The notes under the pieces were generated by a model, which had not been told where the DNA came from, did not search any database, and saw only the letters and a program-made list of their open reading frames with translations. A DNA stretch of 8,570 nt from an uncultured Clostridium sp. (GTDB taxonomy: Bacteria; Bacillota; Clostridia; Lachnospirales; Lachnospiraceae). A program made the translations under genes and the position numbers. The stretch spans positions 1 to 8,570 of the forward strand of contig CAJJLI010000060.1 of the NCBI GenBank assembly GCA_905192625.1. The letters run 5' to 3'. Below are positions 5,970-8,570 of the stretch, in pieces (positions within the stretch are counted from its first letter, which is position 1; each line of letters opens with the position of its first letter).

Positions 5970-7742
5970 TTATTTTAAAATGCTCCCCCCGCCCCATTCA
6001 ATCACAGAGAATCCTGTTCGTTCAAAGGCTTGTAGTTTCTGTTCTTCTATGTCAAACCAATGGTCTAATGGTTTATACACCATAAAAACACGTAACATAC
6101 TATCTGGTTCTGGGAAGATACTAAGTTTTGCACTATCGGTGTAGCTCTCACCTTGAAATGTTATTAAATTATATGGATTATCCTGCATAAGAGGTAGCCA
6201 ATACACAATAAATTCATTGTACTCTTTTGGTGTCAAACCAAGGTAAGATAGCTGTTCTTGTAAAAAATCTTTTGTATCCTTTCCCGCAACAACAAAACCT
6301 TTACTCATATCAAACTCATTTTCCGTTATTGCTTCCCAGAATAAATAAGAGTATTCAAGTCCATCCCTATGATTTAATAAAGTCCCATCTGGTTTCGCGG
6401 TTACTTTCCACCCATCCACGTAATCTGGATAAGTTACAAGAAAATCAGCCTTTAATTCAAGATTCACTTTAATATCCATTTCTTTTTCAGGATATAGATA
6501 AATAACTGGTTTTGCAAACTTAACTTCAGTTTTGTCTACTTCATTAATTACCTCTTCATTCTTACCATATGTAATTAAAGTAAATTCATCCGAAATTGTA
6601 ACACTTTTATAGCCGGTTTTGTCTATGTTATATGATAGTCGATAGGTTCCTTCTGTTAAATCTGAAAACCAAGAAAGATCAATGCTTCCCCTTCTCTTAT
6701 CCTCTAACGGATCCGGTGTTCCACAAAAGCCCGTGGTACATTCTACCTTTTCCCAACCATTCTCTGTCTTCTTTTCAAGGGTTGGTATAGCAACATAATT
6801 TGCTGTTTTACCAGTATTATTATATATCGTATAGGATATTTCTTGAGAATCAAGAAGCAAATCAAAAACATATTCGCTGTTATCTAGTTCCAAATAATAA
6901 TCCGCTAATCTTTTATCAACGCTTCCTTTCGCTTGTTTTTCGCTATCCTCTTTTACGACCTCTCCCTTAACATAGAATTCTGCAGCTAAAACATAAGCAC
7001 TCGCCTTCTCATCCTCTTGCATATAAACTTGCTTAATGAAGCGATAATGACCATTCTCTAAGTAATTATTATAAGCAGCTAGTGATATGTTCTCCTCCAT
7101 GGTAGAGTTTCCGTCTAAGATTATTCCAATGTCATTCCATGCTAGATCACCAGAAGGAAACACCTGATACCAGATACCATCCTCTTCAACCTCTAAGTTG
7201 ATTTCCTTACCAAATGTAAATTGCTTTGAAAGTTTATTATTAAACTCAAGCCCAATCGACTCTATCTCGTTTTCATAAATTTCCTGTTCTGCCATAAGGG
7301 TTAATCCCTCTAAAGAATTCACATCGTTAAATTTACTTTCTACACAAAATAAACCTTGTAGAAACTCCAGATCAACCATTCCATTGTTTGCTTTATAGAT
7401 ATCACCTTCATAACGAATTAAATCTTCTGATATAATATCTATCTTCTCGCCTTCATTTGATGAATTCATCGTATTTATGATCAATGTATATTCAAAGTCT
7501 TCCCCCTTCTTAGCAGATCGTTCTCTTTGAAATTCCAAATCATATAATTTTTTTAATACATCGTCACTCTCAAGTTCATATAAAGTTCTTTTCATTCCAT
7601 AACGATTCTCTATTATTTCCACACTAAGTACTTCCCAGTTCTTATCCTGAAAGCTAAGATTTGTTTTCGTACAAGCGGTTAAAATAAAACCTATAATGCC
7701 AAGTAACATCAATAATTTATATTTTTTTATTATTGCTCTCAT
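5970..7742 (-). CDS. Lipoprotein with two Ig-like modules and a conserved KPVIYLYP C-terminal domain
   Basis: A 590-residue protein of unknown function, predicted to be anchored on the outer face of the membrane. The signal peptide has basic MRAIIKKYK, a hydrophobic core and lipobox LTAC with Cys24. Residues 25 to about 160 match nothing I know. Residues about 165-260 have the pattern of a bacterial Ig-like domain (WYQVFPSGDLAWNDIGIIL, then GHYRFIKQVY and AAEFYV). Residues about 285-392 look like a second copy (SYTIYNNTGKTANYVAIPTLEKK, then EGTYRLSYNI) with Cys335 and Cys340 between strands. From 411 to the end is a conserved domain that begins KPVIYLYPEKE and includes GWKVTAKPDGTL, EFIVYWLPLMQDNPYNLITF and VIEWGGG. 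I have seen this pattern in other Firmicute proteins but know no activity. The start is supported by GAGGTG 9 bases upstream of the ATG. No convincing promoter was found, and a terminator follows. Confidence 0.85.
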   Translation of the reverse strand: MRAIIKKYKLLMLLGIIGFILTACTKTNLSFQDKNWEVLSVEIIENRYGMKRTLYELESDDVLKKLYDLEFQRERSAKKGEDFEYTLIINTMNSSNEGEKIDIISEDLIRYEGDIYKANNGMVDLEFLQGLFCVESKFNDVNSLEGLTLMAEQEIYENEIESIGLEFNNKLSKQFTFGKEINLEVEEDGIWYQVFPSGDLAWNDIGIILDGNSTMEENISLAAYNNYLENGHYRFIKQVYMQEDEKASAYVLAAEFYVKGEVVKEDSEKQAKGSVDKRLADYYLELDNSEYVFDLLLDSQEISYTIYNNTGKTANYVAIPTLEKKTENGWEKVECTTGFCGTPDPLEDKRRGSIDLSWFSDLTEGTYRLSYNIDKTGYKSVTISDEFTLITYGKNEEVINEVDKTEVKFAKPVIYLYPEKEMDIKVNLELKADFLVTYPDYVDGWKVTAKPDGTLLNHRDGLEYSYLFWEAITENEFDMSKGFVVAGKDTKDFLQEQLSYLGLTPKEYNEFIVYWLPLMQDNPYNLITFQGESYTDSAKLSIFPEPDSMLRVFMVYKPLDHWFDIEEQKLQAFERTGFSVIEWGGGSILK

Positions 7743-7905
7743 CTTTCTTTACACCTCTATCCTTCCTTATCTTTTATATACATTAAAAGTCAAAGTGGAT
7801 ATTCGCAATCCGCTTATACTATTAACTTGTGTTAAACTATAGACGAGACATCTTGGCAATAGGTTCCTAATATTTGTAACTATTTGATGCTATTTACTTT
7901 TATTC
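7743..7905 (-). other. Leader and upstream region of the lipoprotein gene
   Basis: About 160 bases with no ORF. On the - strand it contains TTGACT (7793-7788) without a good -10 box at proper spacing, and TATAAG (7818-7813) without a good -35 box. The lipoprotein promoter therefore cannot be named with confidence. It could also lie within or beyond the adjoining repeat array. Confidence 0.4.
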
Positions 7906-7927
7906 AACTCAAAATTCTCTTTTTCCA

Positions 7928-8147
7928 AGTACAACAATCTTTTTTACTAAGCACAACAATCTTTTTTACTAAGTACAACAATCTTTTTTACTAAGTACAA
8001 CAATCTTTTTTACTAAGTACAACAATCTTTTTTCACTAAGCACAACATTCTTTTTTACTAATTCAACATTATTTTTTATTAAGTTCATCAATTTTTTTTA
8101 CTTAGTACAACATTCTCCTAAACTAAGCTTAACATCCACCTTCATTA
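7928..8147. repeat. Array of about ten 22-bp direct repeats with phased A/T tracts
   Basis: The unit is AGTACAACAATC, then six T, then ACTA, repeated head to tail without spacers. Units begin at 7928, 7950, 7972, 7994, 8016, 8039, 8061, 8082, 8104 and 8126. Units 1-4 are identical or differ by one base. Unit 5 has a one-base insertion (23 bp) and unit 7 is one base short (21 bp). Units 6-10 drift increasingly, and a possible eleventh, very weak unit precedes the first. Junctions of the well-conserved units create TACTAAGTA, an inverted repeat about a central A. Both strands are stop-rich, so the array is not coding. It lies between the stop of the ABC-2 gene and the start of the lipoprotein gene. 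Confidence 0.92.
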
Positions 8148-8570
8148 AGATTCAATCTGATGATTTTTAAAAATATGCTTTGAAACTGGAATAGCCAACA
8201 CCGTACCAATGATAGCAAATATTATATAAAAAGATACAGGTGTTAATACTACACCAAAAATCTCAAATAAATACACAGAAAAAATGTTAGAAAATTGAGT
8301 TGCCCTTACTGGTAATAGCTGATACATCTGATATAGAAATCGATTTTTATTAGATATTTTAAATAATCCAGGTAAAAATAAAATTAAAAACGATACAATA
8401 ATCACTAGAAATGGGGAATGAAACAAAGTAGAAAATAACATCGTTATCATTCCATAAAATAATATAATAAATAACACAACAACAGTTGCAATAATACAAG
8501 CTTGCAATAAAGTAAGTGGATACGTAGAAAATATCTCTATCGTTTGAATTGCCATATTAGCTCCATTACA
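8145..8570 (-). CDS. ABC-2-type transporter membrane protein, C-terminal part (partial)
   Basis: This is the end of a hydrophobic protein whose reading frame continues without a stop through the right edge, so the true start lies outside the window. An ATG at 8555 with a GGAG just upstream would give 136 residues, but the content looks like the tail of a larger protein. Hydrophobic segments lie at about 18-41, 47-65 and 102-124 of that 136-residue stretch, with a basic end (SKHIFKNHQ). The order YPLTLLQACII, a second span ending FLPGLF, a loop with YQLLPVRATQ, and a final span recalls the last third of ABC-2 permeases common in clostridia, usually paired with an ATPase gene. The partner is not visible. 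The TAA stop coincides with the last three bases of repeat unit 10. The family call is by pattern memory only. Confidence 0.6.
   Translation of the reverse strand, partial: CNGANMAIQTIEIFSTYPLTLLQACIIATVVVLFIILFYGMITMLFSTLFHSPFLVIIVSFLILFLPGLFKISNKNRFLYQMYQLLPVRATQFSNIFSVYLFEIFGVVLTPVSFYIIFAIIGTVLAIPVSKHIFKNHQIES

Noticed and set aside
6227..6472. 81-codon + strand ORF
   Set aside because: It is antisense to the conserved C-terminal domain of the lipoprotein, with no ribosome site or recognisable content.
7928..8147. CRISPR array
   Set aside because: The units join directly with no unique spacers, are only 22 bp and lack any cas gene nearby; this is a tandem repeat.

Overview
The window reads as chromosomal DNA from a low-GC Firmicute, most likely a clostridial or Lachnospiraceae-type bacterium. 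The support is the very AT-rich intergenic DNA, strong AGGAGG-type ribosome sites with some TTG starts, Gram-positive lipoprotein signal peptides (lipoboxes LVAC and LTAC) and the family make-up. The organism is an inference; no rRNA or other marker gene is present.

Layout. At the left edge (25-210, + strand) is a small unrecognised hydrophilic protein with an acidic tail, closed by a strong hairpin terminator. Every other gene is on the - strand, so transcription runs right to left. From 3417 down to 356 lies a compact four-gene operon for a polar amino-acid ABC importer: two HisM-type permeases, an ATPase and a lipoprotein solute receptor. The receptor resembles the cysteine-binding CjaA group, so cysteine is the best guess for the substrate. 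The operon has a clear sigma-A-type promoter (3532-3560), overlapping genes and an unusual GC-rich leader just before the ATPase. That leader holds a possible 10-codon upstream ORF and a hairpin covering one candidate ATPase start.

From 5521 to 3941 is a soluble TPR-like/GGDEF diguanylate cyclase, transcribed alone. It has its own extended -10 promoter, a 5'-leader hairpin and a strong terminator. From 7742 to 5970 is a 590-residue lipoprotein with two Ig-like modules and a conserved C-terminal domain containing KPVIYLYPE; its function is unknown, and it ends in its own terminator. Upstream of it lies an array of about ten 22-bp direct repeats (7928-8147). At the right edge (8145-8570) is the C-terminal part of an ABC-2-type membrane protein that runs out of the window.

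How the parts relate. The importer genes clearly form one machine. The cyclase, the lipoprotein and the ABC-2 fragment look like separate units, and nothing in the sequence links them into one pathway. I see no tRNA, rRNA, insertion sequence, CRISPR array or defence system. The least explained features are the 22-bp phased repeat array, the structured leader before the ATPase, and the orphan lipoprotein domain.
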